Shown here piece by piece: positions 1-7,514 of a stretch of 63,966 bases of DNA (its first letter is position 1; each line of letters starts with the position of its first letter). The stretch comes from Bacteroidaceae bacterium (GTDB lineage: Bacteria; Bacteroidota; Bacteroidia; Bacteroidales; Bacteroidaceae): NCBI GenBank assembly GCA_900769465.1, contig CAAGGT010000247.1, positions 1 through 63,966 of the forward strand, given 5' to 3'. A program made the translations under genes and the position numbers. Under the pieces are notes generated by a model, which saw nothing but the letters and a program-made list of their open reading frames with translations, searched no databases and was not told where the DNA came from.

Positions 1-105
1 AGTACGGAAATAAGAAGAGGAAAAATAAGAAGATGTCGCCTTTGCTTACGGCACAAAAAAAGCTGCACGGCAGATGCCATACAGCTGTGAGTGGTAGAAG
101 AGGAA

Positions 106-483
106 TTAACGCTGATGTTCCCTTTTCCATTTGAGCCATTGCTCTACTTCCCTGTCGAAATCTTCGGGAGCGATGTTGCGCCGTACAATGGTGTTGTAGT
201 CATCGGATATGAAGAACTCCAGCCAATGTGCCCCTTCAAAATAGAAGGCCACATAGGTGAGCAGTACCCACTCCAATTTACGACCTTGATAGGTGGTGAG
301 CCGGAGGCGTGTGCCAGGCCTCATATTGTCAAAGTAGGTATATACCTGCCTTGCAAACTTGCGGAATTCTTTGTCGGCAAGATACTTTTCGTTGAACTGT
401 GCAACGGTGTAGGACTGCACAAGAGTGCGTACTGTTTCGTTTCTAAAGGAATTGTTCATCGGGTATAAATTCGTTAGGGTCAT
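106..483 (-). CDS. hypothetical protein of the mobile island
   Basis: I do not recognise this 125-residue protein. It is soluble, rich in aromatic and charged residues, with no signal peptide or membrane segment. It ends a minus-strand series of overlapping genes and overlaps the 3' end of the primase/helicase gene by 41 bases. A later ATG at 459 (MNNSFRNETV) would cut the overlap to 17 bases and is an equally good start. Position and tight packing suggest an accessory gene of the integrated element. Function is unknown. Confidence 0.6.
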   Translation of the reverse strand: MTLTNLYPMNNSFRNETVRTLVQSYTVAQFNEKYLADKEFRKFARQVYTYFDNMRPGTRLRLTTYQGRKLEWVLLTYVAFYFEGAHWLEFFISDDYNTIVRRNIAPEDFDREVEQWLKWKREHQR

Positions 484-3259
484 TTTTCTTCTCTTTGTAT
501 CTCTTTGTCTGCACGAATATCATATCCACAAAACTGCCCTCAACACGCCTTGATATGCGCTTTTGATTGTTGCAAAGCTCGTCAGGGTTGAGCGTGTCTA
601 TATAGGGGCAAAGGTGGCAGAATGAGTGCAATTTCTGCGTAAAACGCTGCATTGTAAGGTTGGTTACATTGGCATACTTGCGGTAGTCATCGAACACCTC
701 ACGGCGTATCAGCAGTTTGTCGAGTTTGTCGCCATCTTCAGCAAAATAACCGTTAGCCCAATCTTCAAAGTTATTTCCGATGTCTTGCCTGTATTTGCGT
801 AACAGGATATTATCCATAGGGGGCAATATCTTGATATTCTCCCGGCAAAGGGAGAGGTAAAAGCGAAGGCACTGCATCAGGAAATTTATATCGGCATTCC
901 AATCAGCTGCCGAATAGTCGTGCGTAAACAAATCCCGTCCGAAATCATCGCGTATCGAGCGTGTTTCGAGGTAGTCGTTTGTCTCGGTGAGCTGGTGGTA
1001 ATAGTCGCTATAGACCATATAGAGCATACGCGCCTCGGTGGAGCTGTCAAAGTCAAGCGGTACATAATTGGTGGTAAAACCAAACTTGGGGCTTTGCTCA
1101 AAGGGTATGCTGTAACTTTGATTGTTCTTCGGATTCACCGTCATATCGCTTGTTATGATGTCATAGAACAGCCCCATAGACAGGTATTGGGCGCAGTCAT
1201 CAACAAGCACAAAATCTGTATGCACATTCACCTGGTCGAAAACGTGGGGATTATCCATTAACTTTGGATTACGCCCCGATAGCTTGACTGTACGCATAAA
1301 CATCGATAGAGCCTTGAAGAGGAATGATTTTCCGCTTCGGCCGTTACATTCTCCGTTTTCGCCTATCTTGTTATCCATAGCCTGTGGAGCCCACGCACGC
1401 GAGGGTGATTTGTAGCGGTGGAGCATATAGCCGATAGCGAATATCTTGTTTATAAGATTTTGCTTCTGTTCGGCTATCTCTGTGGGTGTCAATCCCTCGC
1501 CGTCGATGCAAAAGCGGTGGGTGGCTGCATACTCTTTGGCTTCTTCTCTGTTCTCGCCAAAGCGGTACTCCATTTCCTTACGCCAATGTATGCGACTTGA
1601 ATTGATAACATAACCGCATAGACAGCTTTTGCCGGACTCCAGTACCTCGATGTCAAAGTGTGGCTTGCCTCCCTGCTCGGAGCGTGTGATGCTGAACATA
1701 TCGGGCATAACGGTGAACTCATAGGGTAACACATTATCTTCCCATACATAGTGCTGGAACGAGGCATCGCCACGCTGATGCACTATAATCTCTGAAGGTG
1801 TTACCTCTATAGACTTACGGGCAAAGAAGAACAGCTGTGTTGTGGGGGTGAAGGTGGTAAAATCCAGCTCAACCTCACGGAGGTTTTCAAGAGAGGTTTC
1901 CGAAAACTTCATTGAGTTTACAATGAGGTTTCGGATATTCTCTGCCAAACAGCGTTCTTCTGCCCATTCACGAACGAAACGGCGTACATCTCTTGCCTTT
2001 ATCTGCTTTACGATGTTGCCTGTAATTTGTATATATCGGGTATTGGCTGCATTGGTATCACGCAGTGTACGGAAACCGTTCAACTGCAAGAAGTGGTAAA
2101 GGCGTACTGCCGATATGGATAGTTCTCGCTTGCCCGATTTCTTATCTATGGTCTCTTCCCAGAATTTTGCCGGCATCGCCACTTTGATGAGGTTGCGGAA
2201 GTCGGCAACATCACGGCGAAGTTCTTGCCAATCGCGGAGATCCTTGCGAGGCTTACCGCGATTGTCGCGATAGGTGGAGAGCCATTCGGGGAGCCATACT
2301 GTATATATGTCGATATGGCGCAGTGCCAATTCTGCACCTTTCTTACGCCCTGTTGCATCTATGTCGGGTATATTGTATATGGTATCTGCATAGCGGTAGA
2401 GCTTGGCAACCTCGGACTCTGTCAGGGTGTATGTCTCGGAATTGAACCATATAGGAATATAGCCCATAGACTTTAAGCAGAGAGCATCGCGCTCTCCACT
2501 GCATATAAATATCTCTTCGAGCTTCTTTTCCCTTTGGTCGCCCTCTTCTTCATTATCACAGCTGTTGAGCTTGCCGAACAACTCCTGCAACTCTCGCAAG
2601 CCGTTGATGTAATCTTTGGGCTTTACTCCTTCAGGAGTGTATGAGAAACGCCACTGCTTTTCGGGGTTGAGTGGTTCGTATATCTTGTAGAACACCTTGC
2701 CGTCGTCTGTACGGCATTCACGCATAAATATAGGATAGTTCTCTGTGCTATATTTGAGTGTTACTTCCCTGTTCTTTACATAGCCGACATATTCCGCTTC
2801 GTACCAATTAAGAGCCTCTGCGTGCTCTGCCCGTACTTTCGGGCCGAGAACTTTAAGATGCTCTTCGGGTATGGACTCCAAAAGGGAGAATATGCGTGTT
2901 CCCTCTTTCTCTTCGCTCGTTGCCGGGCGTTTCTCAATGCGTGGCTTGTGGATTGAGGGCGAGAGTTCTTCGTTTATGCCGAAGATACCGGCCAACAGCA
3001 ACACCGCTTCGTAAAAGTGGGTGATGCCTTCCTCTTTCATACATATATCAATGGGTGAAAGAGCGTGCCCGTCATCGCCGAAATCTACGACTTTCCACAC
3101 TCCGCCGGAATGGTGCAAACAGGCCGAAGCAGTCTTTTCGTTCTGCCTCGCCCTGAATTTGTTCTTCGTTCCGACAACATCAGCTGCTTGTGGATAGTAG
3201 CGCAGAATGATGTCTAAACCGTCGTGTGTTGCACTGTATATGTCTGCAAGCTGTATCAT
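443..3259 (-). CDS. primase/helicase-like replication protein of a mobile element
   Basis: A 938-residue protein with the layout of mobile-element replication proteins. The N-terminal ~100 residues resemble a CHC2-type primase domain (HHSGGVWKVVDFGDDGHALSPI), but the zinc-binding cysteines are not evident. A Toprim-like segment follows near residue 250 (GERDALCLKSMGY, then DIDATG). Around residue 640 a Walker A motif GRSGKS and a downstream LVDDC Walker B-like motif point to a superfamily 3-like helicase, as in phage and plasmid primase-helicases. The start overlaps the stop of the upstream 79-residue gene as ATGA, so translation is probably coupled. Likely role: replication or maintenance of an integrative or mobilizable element whose integrase lies left of the window. 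The family is inferred from motifs, not from a search. Confidence 0.75.
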   Translation of the reverse strand: MIQLADIYSATHDGLDIILRYYPQAADVVGTKNKFRARQNEKTASACLHHSGGVWKVVDFGDDGHALSPIDICMKEEGITHFYEAVLLLAGIFGINEELSPSIHKPRIEKRPATSEEKEGTRIFSLLESIPEEHLKVLGPKVRAEHAEALNWYEAEYVGYVKNREVTLKYSTENYPIFMRECRTDDGKVFYKIYEPLNPEKQWRFSYTPEGVKPKDYINGLRELQELFGKLNSCDNEEEGDQREKKLEEIFICSGERDALCLKSMGYIPIWFNSETYTLTESEVAKLYRYADTIYNIPDIDATGRKKGAELALRHIDIYTVWLPEWLSTYRDNRGKPRKDLRDWQELRRDVADFRNLIKVAMPAKFWEETIDKKSGKRELSISAVRLYHFLQLNGFRTLRDTNAANTRYIQITGNIVKQIKARDVRRFVREWAEERCLAENIRNLIVNSMKFSETSLENLREVELDFTTFTPTTQLFFFARKSIEVTPSEIIVHQRGDASFQHYVWEDNVLPYEFTVMPDMFSITRSEQGGKPHFDIEVLESGKSCLCGYVINSSRIHWRKEMEYRFGENREEAKEYAATHRFCIDGEGLTPTEIAEQKQNLINKIFAIGYMLHRYKSPSRAWAPQAMDNKIGENGECNGRSGKSFLFKALSMFMRTVKLSGRNPKLMDNPHVFDQVNVHTDFVLVDDCAQYLSMGLFYDIITSDMTVNPKNNQSYSIPFEQSPKFGFTTNYVPLDFDSSTEARMLYMVYSDYYHQLTETNDYLETRSIRDDFGRDLFTHDYSAADWNADINFLMQCLRFYLSLCRENIKILPPMDNILLRKYRQDIGNNFEDWANGYFAEDGDKLDKLLIRREVFDDYRKYANVTNLTMQRFTQKLHSFCHLCPYIDTLNPDELCNNQKRISRRVEGSFVDMIFVQTKRYKEKKNDPNEFIPDEQFL

Positions 3260-3495
3260 ACTGCATACTCGTCATCTTCTGTTACACGGTAGATAAGCCA
3301 CTCCACAAGCATTTCATCGCGCAAGTGATACGACAGTGTCAATGTACGCAGATAGGAGAGCTTTTCACCTACAACGATATTGACGGGCAGATTGTGGTCG
3401 AGAACCATTTGGGATAAGCGATTGCACAATGATGCTTTCAATGCTATTTGTTTTTCTTCCATTGTCCTGTAATTTGAGAATTGAAAAAATGCCAC
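3256..3495 (-). CDS. hypothetical protein of the mobile island
   Basis: A 79-residue protein, MAFFQFSNYRTMEEKQIALKA at the N-terminus, of unknown function. Its TGA overlaps the ATG of the primase/helicase gene (ATGA). A second possible start is the ATG of MEEKQIALK (12th codon). There is no membrane segment or signal peptide. Small size and overlap mark it as an accessory gene in the same operon as the primase. Confidence 0.55.
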   Translation of the reverse strand: MAFFQFSNYRTMEEKQIALKASLCNRLSQMVLDHNLPVNIVVGEKLSYLRTLTLSYHLRDEMLVEWLIYRVTEDDEYAV

Positions 3496-3554
3496 TCACA
3501 GTGGGCTTCACAGCAGACTACGAGTGGACTTTGGATAGTGGGGAAATCAAATGT

Positions 3555-3782
3555 TTATTGTTTAGTTAGTAGATATTCGGTTATCTCATTCTTGCTGAAA
3601 TAGTAGGATTTCTGTTGCTTGCGATGTGGCAACAATCCTCGGTAGCACATTTTCTTTACAGCTCCCTCGCTTTTGTCAAGCATCCTTGCAACCTCGGCAA
3701 CCGACAAAAGTTCATCATTGAGATTGTGGAGCTTTTTGGCTATCTTATCGGCCAACAGTTCCAGTTCACTCGGCTTCAGCAT
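3555..3782 (-). CDS. helix-turn-helix DNA-binding protein (excisionase-like)
   Basis: A 75-residue protein with an N-terminal helical stretch (ELELLADKIAKKLHNLNDEL) and a winged helix-turn-helix of the MerR/excisionase type: LLSVAEVARMLDKSEGAVKK, then a wing with LPHRKQQKSYYFSKNEITEYL. Such HTH_17-like proteins in Bacteroidetes mobile elements usually act as excision or copy-control factors. It overlaps the 3' end of the upstream gene by 17 bases and lies 59 bases before the next gene. The exact role, excisionase or transcription factor, cannot be told from sequence. Confidence 0.7.
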   Translation of the reverse strand: MLKPSELELLADKIAKKLHNLNDELLSVAEVARMLDKSEGAVKKMCYRGLLPHRKQQKSYYFSKNEITEYLLTKQ

Positions 3783-4032
3783 AGGCGTTCATCGCTTTTT
3801 GTCGCAACTCCTTGTAACTGTCTATCACATTGCCGGTAATGGTGACAATGCAATTCTTTCTGTCGTATGTGGCAGATATGCGTATGCCCTTACTTGCACC
3901 TTCATCAATGTTCCACCTATATATAAGTACGGATAGCGAGGTGCATTCCTTTGACGAAGCCAGGCGACCTACTTTTGTTTCTCCTCTTTTGAGACTTCGT
4001 AACCACTTTGTTTTGTTCTCAATAAATTCCAT
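3766..4032 (-). CDS. hypothetical protein of the mobile island
   Basis: An 88-residue protein of unknown function. It has a basic N-terminus (NKTKWLRSLKRGETKVGR) and a C-terminal part that reads like a small beta-rich fold followed by a helix. Its only ATG is at 4032, so the first 64 bases overlap the 3' end of the upstream HTH gene in another frame. That is unusually long for an ordinary operon overlap. It overlaps the downstream HTH gene by 17 bases. Confidence 0.5.
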   Translation of the reverse strand: MEFIENKTKWLRSLKRGETKVGRLASSKECTSLSVLIYRWNIDEGASKGIRISATYDRKNCIVTITGNVIDSYKELRQKAMNAYAEAE

Positions 4033-4235
4033 CTTGTATAATGTCCTTTTTTAGATACTGCTTTTCTTACTTTTGATAGATATGCCGGGTCTTTTGTCAG
4101 CCCCATTATATCTGCATAGTTCTTTACTGTTGTCAAACCTACATTCAATAAGGTTGCTACTTCTGTGTTGCTCATTACAGGAAAAACCTTTGCAAATAAT
4201 TCGCACTGTTCCTGCGTTAGTTTTTTTGTTCGCAT
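3969..4235 (-). CDS. small helix-turn-helix protein, first gene of the island operon
   Basis: An 88-residue protein with a clear helix-turn-helix: LTQEQCELFAKVFPVMSNTE followed by VATLLNVGLTTVKNYADIMG. The basic tail (KAVSKKGHYTRWNLLRTKQ) fits DNA binding. It is the first gene of the minus-strand series running off the left edge. A Bacteroidetes promoter lies about 80 bases upstream, and an imperfect inverted repeat overlaps its start codon, which fits self-repression of the operon. The family name is unknown to me; the role as regulator is inferred. Confidence 0.6.
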   Translation of the reverse strand: MRTKKLTQEQCELFAKVFPVMSNTEVATLLNVGLTTVKNYADIMGLTKDPAYLSKVRKAVSKKGHYTRWNLLRTKQSGYEVSKEEKQK

Positions 4236-4277
4236 AATGACGGTTAAAAATTTATAAACATTTCTAACAGTCGTTAT
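4234..4277. promoter_or_regulatory. imperfect inverted repeat, possible operator
   Basis: ATAATGACGGTTA at 4234-4246 and TAACAGTCGTTAT at 4265-4277 are inverted repeats matching at 11 of 13 positions with an 18-base spacer. They cover the start codon and leader of the HTH gene, downstream of its promoter. This suits an operator for the HTH protein itself; binding is inferred. Confidence 0.4.
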
Positions 4278-4314
4278 GGCAACAATCCTTACTTGTTTGT
4301 GTGTTTGTTCAATA

Positions 4315-4345
4315 CAAAAGTAGAGGGCGAAAAAAAGTCATAAAA
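4315..4345 (-). promoter_or_regulatory. promoter of the mobile-island operon
   Basis: On the minus strand TACTTTTG (4322-4315) matches the Bacteroidetes -7 box TAnnTTTG. TTTT lies 19 bases upstream (4345-4342), close to the TTTG -33 box. It points at the HTH gene starting at 4235. Confidence 0.55.
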
Positions 4346-4364
4346 GACCTTTGGCATAAAAAAA

Positions 4365-4387
4365 ATATCGGGCTACAAACCCGATAT
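4365..4387 (-). terminator. terminator-like hairpin, minus strand
   Basis: ATATCGGG/CCCGATAT forms an 8-bp stem with a 7-base loop. On the minus strand it is followed by a run of T. It sits just upstream of the island promoter and may shield the island from read-through. Confidence 0.5.
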
Positions 4388-4469
4388 AAAAGTGTAAAAA
4401 TATGTTAATAAAAAGATTGGTTTAAGGCTGTTTTTGCCTGTTGAATGGGGAAAGAAGTAGGGTAGATGC

Positions 4470-4500
4470 TTTGATTTGTGGCATAAATTTGCTATCTTTG
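4470..4500 (+). promoter_or_regulatory. near-consensus Bacteroidetes promoter
   Basis: TTTG at 4470-4473, 19 bases, then TATCTTTG at 4493-4500: an exact fit to TTTG-N19-TAnnTTTG. It drives transcription rightward, starting near 4507, more than 200 bases before the radical SAM start codon. Confidence 0.75.
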
Positions 4501-4506
4501 TCTAAC

Positions 4507-4694
4507 AAACTTGCAAACCAACAAACAAAGGTGCAAACCAAGTTGTCAACCAAGTTTCAGAAAGAGAAAAAAGTTTTGCTATTTGACAGAGTAAACTATT
4601 GACTATAAATGCTTTCCTGTTTGATGTTGTCTTTTGTGGAAATGCCCCAAGCGAGTCACTGCAAAAGAGGAAAGTGCAATGCTTTCCTCTTTTT
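4507..4694 (+). ncRNA. candidate small RNA or attenuator leader
   Basis: A strong promoter at 4470-4500 and an intrinsic terminator at 4663-4693 bracket about 190 bases with no conserved protein. The 5' part is A/C-rich with TGCAAACCAA twice (4512-4521, 4532-4541) and CAACCAAG nearby, so it looks unstructured. The transcript is either a free small RNA, or a leader in which the terminator controls read-through into the radical SAM gene that begins at 4715. A 34-codon reading frame (ATG 4609 to TGA 4713) spans the hairpin and stops one base before the radical SAM ATG; it might be a leader peptide or chance. No known RNA family is recognised. Confidence 0.4.
4663..4693 (+). terminator. intrinsic terminator before the radical SAM gene
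   Basis: A perfect 12-bp stem (AAAAGAGGAAAG / CTTTCCTCTTTT) with loop TGCAATG, followed by TGTTTT. It lies only 21 bases before the radical SAM start, so it ends a separate RNA or acts as an attenuator. Confidence 0.65.
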
Positions 4695-4714
4695 GTTTTA
4701 TAGGACTGACTGAT

Positions 4715-5551
4715 ATGATTACACGCTGTTATCTTGAAATAACGAATATATGCAACCTCGACTGTCTTTTCTGTCCCAAGACGGCGCGGGAGAAACGTAG
4801 CCTTACGACGGCGGAATTTGACCTGCTCACCGATAAATTGCGTGGCAGGATAAAGTTCCTGTATTTTCATCTCATGGGTGAACCGTTGCTGCACCGTCAT
4901 TTGCCGGAGTTCATTGCAATGGCGCGTGAAAAGGGTTTTGTGCCGGTGTTGACAACAAATGGCACTCTGTTGTCGCGTGCGCAGGCTGTGATGGATGCCC
5001 GTCCGTACAAGATGCAGGTGTCGATGCATTCGCACGAGGGTAACGGGAAGGATAATCCTGAACAGTATGTAGGTGAGGTTATGCGTTTTGCTCTTGAGGC
5101 GGCAGCCAAAGGGGTGATAATGGTACTGCGCCTGTGGAACAAGGGTGGATATGACAAGGAGAATGAATGTCTGCTGGATATTGTTTCGCAGTACATCCCC
5201 CGTCCGTGGACATCGTGTCAAAGCGGTTGGAAACTTGCCGAGAATATCTTTATTGAATATGGCCATATGTTTGAGTGGCCCGGGGGTGAAAAGCCTGAGA
5301 ACGGTGACAGTGATGTGTTCTGCTATGCTCTGCGTAATCAGATTGGTGTGTTGGTGGATGGTACAGTGGTTCCATGCTGCCTTGACAGTGCCGGTGCCAT
5401 AAATCTGGGAAATCTTTTTCAGCAGGAGCTTGATGAAATACTTGCCACGCCGCGTGCAAGGGCTATCTATGATGGCTTCTCGCAGCGTAGGGCTGTTGAA
5501 CCGCTATGTCGCAGGTGTGGTTGCGCTACGCTGATTAAAGGTGAAAGGTGA
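4715..5551 (+). CDS. radical SAM/SPASM-like protein
   Basis: A 278-residue radical SAM enzyme. C13-x3-C17-x2-C20 (CNLDCLFC) binds the catalytic 4Fe-4S cluster, followed by a HLMGEPLLH segment (family GGEP position) and LTTNGTLL. The C-terminal part carries a SPASM-like cysteine set (FCYALRNQ, VPCCLDSAG, LCRRCGC) that would hold an auxiliary cluster. The start at 4715 is chosen because conservation begins at MITRCYLEITNICNLDC; upstream in-frame ATGs (4634, 4679) would run through the terminator hairpin. SPASM proteins modify peptides or proteins or mature sulfatases, but the substrate is not clear and no maturation partner is adjacent. A 94-bp-period repeat follows directly. Confidence 0.8.
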   Translation: MITRCYLEITNICNLDCLFCPKTAREKRSLTTAEFDLLTDKLRGRIKFLYFHLMGEPLLHRHLPEFIAMAREKGFVPVLTTNGTLLSRAQAVMDARPYKMQVSMHSHEGNGKDNPEQYVGEVMRFALEAAAKGVIMVLRLWNKGGYDKENECLLDIVSQYIPRPWTSCQSGWKLAENIFIEYGHMFEWPGGEKPENGDSDVFCYALRNQIGVLVDGTVVPCCLDSAGAINLGNLFQQELDEILATPRARAIYDGFSQRRAVEPLCRRCGCATLIKGER

Positions 5552-5556
5552 AAGCT

Positions 5557-5737
5557 CGTGCAAATGAGCGAAACGGAAAGCTTGCTTTCGCGTTTTACAG
5601 CGAATGCAGCCGAGGTTCAAGCACACAAAGTGTGTTTAAAGCTGAATGTTCGTGCAAATGAGCGAAACGGAAAACTTGCTTTCGCGTTTTACAGCGAATG
5701 CGGCCGAGGTTCAAGCACACAAAGTGTGTTTAAAGCT
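5557..5737. repeat. two tandem copies of an 87-bp intergenic repeat
   Basis: Copies at 5557-5643 and 5651-5737 start CGTGCAAATGAGCGAAACGG and end GTGTGTTTAAAGCT, differing at only two bases. Each contains small hairpins (GAAAGCTTGCTTTC in copy 1, ACACAAAGTGTGT in both). The array fills the gap between two convergent genes. It resembles the dispersed GTGCAAA-GAGCGAAACGG-type intergenic repeats of Bacteroidales genomes; that family assignment is from memory. Confidence 0.85.
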
Positions 5738-5751
5738 AAAGACTTGCTGCT

Positions 5752-6552
5752 TTATAACAGTCTTGTTATTGCATCCTGGTATTTTCTTGAAATTGGGATG
5801 CTCTCGAAATTATCTTGCTTGAGTTCTGCTACAATGGTGCCTGTATTGTCCCTGTGTACAATCTTTATGTATGCAGGGTTGATGAAATAGGACCTGTGGC
5901 ATCGTACAAGTCCCCGTTTTGCAAGTGTCTCCTCGAGTGCCTTCATTGATGAACGCAGAATGAATTTCTTTGTCCTGTTTTGGTCCTGATAGTGTATCTG
6001 CACGTAGTTGTCTTCCGATTTTATGAAGATTACAGCCTCGGGGGCAATCACCAGGCGCAGTTTCTTGTATTCGTCGTAGAAGCGGATGAGCGAGTTGTCA
6101 TCGGGCTGCACGCTCTCCTCGTTGTTCTTTGTGTACAGCTCATATGCAAGCCATAAGATGCTGTAGGGGTATATGGCGGTTGTTGTTATCAGCAGTATGA
6201 ATGTGCCGGCCATTTCAAAATAGGATACCGGTTCCTTGAGCATGAGTGTGACATAGAGCGAGGCGAAGAGTGCCGCAATGGTCATTTCGGCAAAGCACCA
6301 TATAGTGTAGATGGAGCGTGGCACGCTCCTGTATTTGCCTATGAGATACAGCCATCCTCTTGTGATGGAGATACTGACAAGCGTTATGCAGAATATAATT
6401 GTTGCATTGAATGTGAAGCTGGCATGTTCCATCTCAAGCAGTTCGTGAATACCGAGCGGCTTGTAGAATGTCATAAATATGAGAATGAATACGGGGATTA
6501 CCAATGAATGGATGATGGTGCATACCCCGCTCAACATAAAATTATTCTTCAT
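5752..6552 (-). CDS. membrane-anchored LytTR-family transcriptional regulator
   Basis: A 266-residue protein with four predicted membrane segments in the first ~140 residues (for example HSLVIPVFILIFMTFY and IAALFASLYVTLMLK) and a C-terminal LytTR DNA-binding domain (about 165-262: VIFIKSEDNYVQIHY, RSSMKALEETLAKRG, RCHRSYFINP, ISRKYQDA). There is no receiver domain, so the signal probably enters through the membrane part instead of by phosphotransfer. Such membrane LytTR proteins are common in Bacteroidetes. The divergent neighbour is the SGNH hydrolase gene, which may be a target; direct evidence is lacking. Confidence 0.85.
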   Translation of the reverse strand: MKNNFMLSGVCTIIHSLVIPVFILIFMTFYKPLGIHELLEMEHASFTFNATIIFCITLVSISITRGWLYLIGKYRSVPRSIYTIWCFAEMTIAALFASLYVTLMLKEPVSYFEMAGTFILLITTTAIYPYSILWLAYELYTKNNEESVQPDDNSLIRFYDEYKKLRLVIAPEAVIFIKSEDNYVQIHYQDQNRTKKFILRSSMKALEETLAKRGLVRCHRSYFINPAYIKIVHRDNTGTIVAELKQDNFESIPISRKYQDAITRLL

Positions 6553-6576
6553 TTTTTATACCTGTATTTGTAGGGA

Positions 6577-6584
6577 CAAATATA
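6577..6584 (-). promoter_or_regulatory. -7 box for the LytTR gene
   Basis: The minus strand reads TATATTTG, a match to TAnnTTTG, 25 bases before the start codon. No clear -33 box was found. Confidence 0.4.
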
Positions 6585-6673
6585 CAAAATAATTGTCAAA
6601 CTCCCCTAAAATGCCGGGTTTTATCCCTGAATAAACTGTTTTTATCCCAAAATGCTCGTCCCTGCAACTATGA

Positions 6674-6705
6674 TTGTGCAACAATGGTAAAGTGTTGTAA
6701 TTTTG
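6674..6705 (+). promoter_or_regulatory. promoter of the SGNH hydrolase gene
   Basis: TTG at 6674-6676 and TAATTTTG at 6698-6705 (21-base spacing) fit the Bacteroidetes promoter. The start codon at 6720 would leave a leader of about 8 bases. Confidence 0.5.
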
Positions 6706-6719
6706 CGGCAAACAATTGA

Positions 6720-7427
6720 ATGAAGAAAATGGAACAAAAGAAGATAACTGCGCTCGGCGATTCATTGACAAGGGGTGTGGTGCTTAACGAGAGTAACCGC
6801 TATTCGGTGTTGAATGGCAGTTTTATAGATATCATAAGGGAAAAGCTAGGGTTTGAGATTGCAAATTACGGCAAGTTCGGTTGTACGGTGGATTTCGGAC
6901 AACAGGTGATTGACCGTCACGCCGATGACATATCGGCATCGGAGTACACATTCCTTGAATTCGGCGGCAACGACTGCGATTTCAATTGGGGGAGAATTGC
7001 CGATTCTCCGGCAGGGGAACATCACCCCAAGACTCTCCTTGATACTTTCAAGGAGAAATTCTGCGCACTCATTGAACGTGTGCGTGCATTGGGGACAAAG
7101 CCTGTGATTATCTCTCTGCCTCCTATAGATTCGGAGTATTACTTCTCTTTCATAAGCCGTTTCATGAGCGAAGAACAGCGTAACAATGTCTTTTCGTGGC
7201 TTGGCGGTGACATAAATGTCATTGGCCGTTGGCACGAGATGTATAACAGGGCTCTGTTCGAGATTTCCAATCTTATGCAGGTACCTATTATAGACATTAC
7301 TACACCTTTCGACAAATACCAGGGTGCCATGAGGACACTATACTGCTGTGACGGTATCCATCCAAATGCCCGTGGACACAGGTTGATAGCTGATTCCATT
7401 GCTGTAAAAAGTGGTATTTTGAGCTAA
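6720..7427 (+). CDS. SGNH/GDSL-family hydrolase
   Basis: A 235-residue cytoplasmic SGNH hydrolase, without signal peptide. Block I ALGDSLTRG carries the catalytic Ser, block II is NYGKFGCT, block III FGGNDCDFNW holds the oxyanion Asn, and block V is DGIHPNARGH with the catalytic Asp and His. The family hydrolyses esters of lipids, acetylated sugars and related compounds; the substrate cannot be named. A second ATG at 6729 (MEQKKITALGDS) is an alternative start. It is followed by an acyl-CoA ligase gene with its own promoter, which overlaps the last codons of this gene. Confidence 0.8.
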   Translation: MKKMEQKKITALGDSLTRGVVLNESNRYSVLNGSFIDIIREKLGFEIANYGKFGCTVDFGQQVIDRHADDISASEYTFLEFGGNDCDFNWGRIADSPAGEHHPKTLLDTFKEKFCALIERVRALGTKPVIISLPPIDSEYYFSFISRFMSEEQRNNVFSWLGGDINVIGRWHEMYNRALFEISNLMQVPIIDITTPFDKYQGAMRTLYCCDGIHPNARGHRLIADSIAVKSGILS

Positions 7428-7448
7428 AAATCAAATATTTTACCTTTG
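7418..7448 (+). promoter_or_regulatory. promoter of the acyl-CoA ligase gene
   Basis: TTTG at 7418-7421, 19 bases, then TACCTTTG at 7441-7448: an exact fit to the Bacteroidetes promoter. The -33 box lies inside the 3' end of the SGNH gene. The leader would be about 60 bases. Confidence 0.7.
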
Positions 7449-7514
7449 TTTGCTGTTTGTTTGCCTATTTTTTACTTACTTTAACACAATAAAACACAAA
7501 TAGAAAAACACGTT

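Noticed and set aside
4583..4609. TTGACA and TATAAA spaced by 15 bases, like an E. coli sigma-70 promoter
   Set aside because: The spacing is short, the organism uses the TAnnTTTG type, and a near-consensus promoter of that type lies 90 bases upstream.
4502..5266. A 254-codon open frame on the minus strand opposite the radical SAM gene
   Set aside because: It mirrors the coding strand of a clearly conserved radical SAM gene, has no recognisable domain, and no promoter points at it.
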